Source: JBBQVO01 sp038211505 (GTDB lineage: Bacteria; Chloroflexota; Dehalococcoidia; DSTF01; JACRBR01). From it: 5,768 nucleotides of DNA. How positions within the stretch are numbered: position 1 is the stretch's first letter; every line of letters begins with the position of its first letter. A program made the position numbers and the translations under genes. The notes under the pieces are model-generated. The model was not told the DNA's origin, made no database searches, and was given only the letters and a program-made list of their open reading frames with translations. The stretch lies in NCBI GenBank assembly GCA_038211505.1, contig JBBQVO010000198.1, forward strand, positions 1 through 5,768. The letters run 5' to 3'. Below, piece by piece: positions 4,880 through 5,768 of the stretch.

Positions 4880-5731
4880 CTATGTTCTGTTCGGAGGAAG
4901 CTGGCCGGGGTTACGCGCGACAACCCCAAGCACGCCTTCGCGCTCGTCGTGGTTCATCCCGCCCGATGACCCGACGCCGCGGATGTGGCGGACGATCCCA
5001 TCGATCCGCCACGCCAGCATCAAGTAAATGCCGGCGAGCAGCGCGCCGCCGATGCAGTCGCTGAACCAGTGCGCGCCCGTGTACATGCGAGCCGGCGCGC
5101 CGAGCGCGATCTCCGCCGCACAGGCGAGCTGCACCAGCCACGCCAGCGGTTTGAACGGGATCGCCCGCCCGGCGTAGGCGATGATCAGGCCGTAGACGAC
5201 GACTTCGCCGAACACGTGGCCGCTCGGGAAGCCATCTGGGCCGGGGTAGATGCGCGGCGCGAAGAAGCCGTCGAAGTTCGCCCGCATGGCGAGGAACTGC
5301 TCGTCCGGCCGCGTGATCGCGTGGCGGATGGCGAGTTGCACGTAGTGCAGGGCACCGCCGCCGGCGAGGATCAGCGCCTCGAAGCGAAAGCCGCGCACCA
5401 GCAGCAGCACGAACGTGACCAGCAGGACGCCGGCGATCACATCGAACTCGCCAAGCTGGTTCACGTGGCGGAACAGCGGCGTCGCCCAGTGGTAGCGGTA
5501 CAGCTCCTGCACGCTGAACGTCACATGGCGGTCGCCGGGCAGGTAGTAGTGATCGCGCACGATGAGCGCCAGCGCGACGAACGCTGCGATCAGCGCGAGC
5601 CAGCACAACCAGAATGCCATCGTGGAACGATGCGACCAGATCCGCCGGAGGAGCACACCCTGAGTATCGAGACGCGCCCGCGCGTAGGCAACCGGATCGC
5701 GCCGCGGCGTCAAGTCGGCGAGTGTTATCAT
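4880..5731 (-). CDS. PAP2-superfamily membrane phosphatase
   Basis: This 283-residue integral membrane protein belongs to the PAP2/type 2 phosphatidic acid phosphatase superfamily, whose members remove phosphate from lipid phosphates or undecaprenyl diphosphate with an active site facing the periplasm. Hydrophobic segments lie at about residues 38-58, 98-113, 117-135, 174-188, 195-211 and 227-242. Motif 2 is P169-S-G-H172 and motif 3 is R215-X5-H221-X3-D225, so both catalytic histidines and the Asp are present. Motif 1 is degenerate: R136-HAIT-R141-P142-DE replaces the usual K-X6-RP. A soluble periplasmic loop lies between motifs 1 and 2. ATG5731 was chosen because codon use becomes typical there and a weak GGA lies upstream. 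An in-frame ATG at 5764 adds 11 residues, and the frame stays open to the window end, so the N-terminus is uncertain. The substrate is unknown. Confidence 0.9.
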   Translation of the reverse strand: MITLADLTPRRDPVAYARARLDTQGVLLRRIWSHRSTMAFWLCWLALIAAFVALALIVRDHYYLPGDRHVTFSVQELYRYHWATPLFRHVNQLGEFDVIAGVLLVTFVLLLVRGFRFEALILAGGGALHYVQLAIRHAITRPDEQFLAMRANFDGFFAPRIYPGPDGFPSGHVFGEVVVYGLIIAYAGRAIPFKPLAWLVQLACAAEIALGAPARMYTGAHWFSDCIGGALLAGIYLMLAWRIDGIVRHIRGVGSSGGMNHDEREGVLGVVARNPGQLPPNRT

Positions 5732-5768
5732 GAGGCATTCCGAAGCGCGTTGGAGTGTCGCCATCGAA

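Noticed and set aside
4911..5738. Alternative - strand frame overlapping the PAP2 gene
   Set aside because: It is Arg/Ala-rich with no membrane segments, whereas the chosen frame has the PSGH and R-X5-H-X3-D motifs.

Overview
This GC-rich bacterial window carries two serine tRNA genes, one frameshifted thioesterase gene, one glycosyltransferase on the + strand and four genes on the - strand. The tRNA genes encode their own 3' CCA. Shine-Dalgarno signals are sparse, and TANNNT-like boxes sit 6-9 nt before several start codons, which suggests many leaderless transcripts. Seven-base degenerate repeats occupy two intergenic spaces. Together these would fit a soil or environmental lineage such as Chloroflexota or Acidobacteriota, but no gene here fixes the phylum, so that placement is a guess.

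Layout. Bases 15-384 hold a tRNA-Ser(CGA), two tandem 77-bp palindromic units built from heptamers, and a tRNA-Ser(GGA). Bases 445-884 encode a PaaI-like hotdog thioesterase whose reading frame breaks at a GGGG run (788-791). Bases 885-1150 show no convincing gene but contain a second heptamer array (1064-1093). Bases 1151-2440 encode a GT4-type glycosyltransferase. It converges on a - strand group, with only 79 bp between the two stop codons.

The - strand group, read right to left, is a PAP2 membrane phosphatase (5731-4880), an unrecognised 268-residue protein (4725-3919), a two-helix membrane protein with a charged Pro-rich tail (3817-3407) and an alpha/beta hydrolase (3404-2520). The last two are separated by 2 nt and are very probably translationally coupled. 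The first two have their own upstream gaps and may be transcribed separately. The glycosyltransferase and PAP2 phosphatase could both act in envelope or lipid-linked glycan metabolism, but nothing in the sequence ties them into one pathway. I found no phage, transposase, CRISPR or defence-system gene. The most unusual structure is the paired heptad palindromes between the two tRNA genes.
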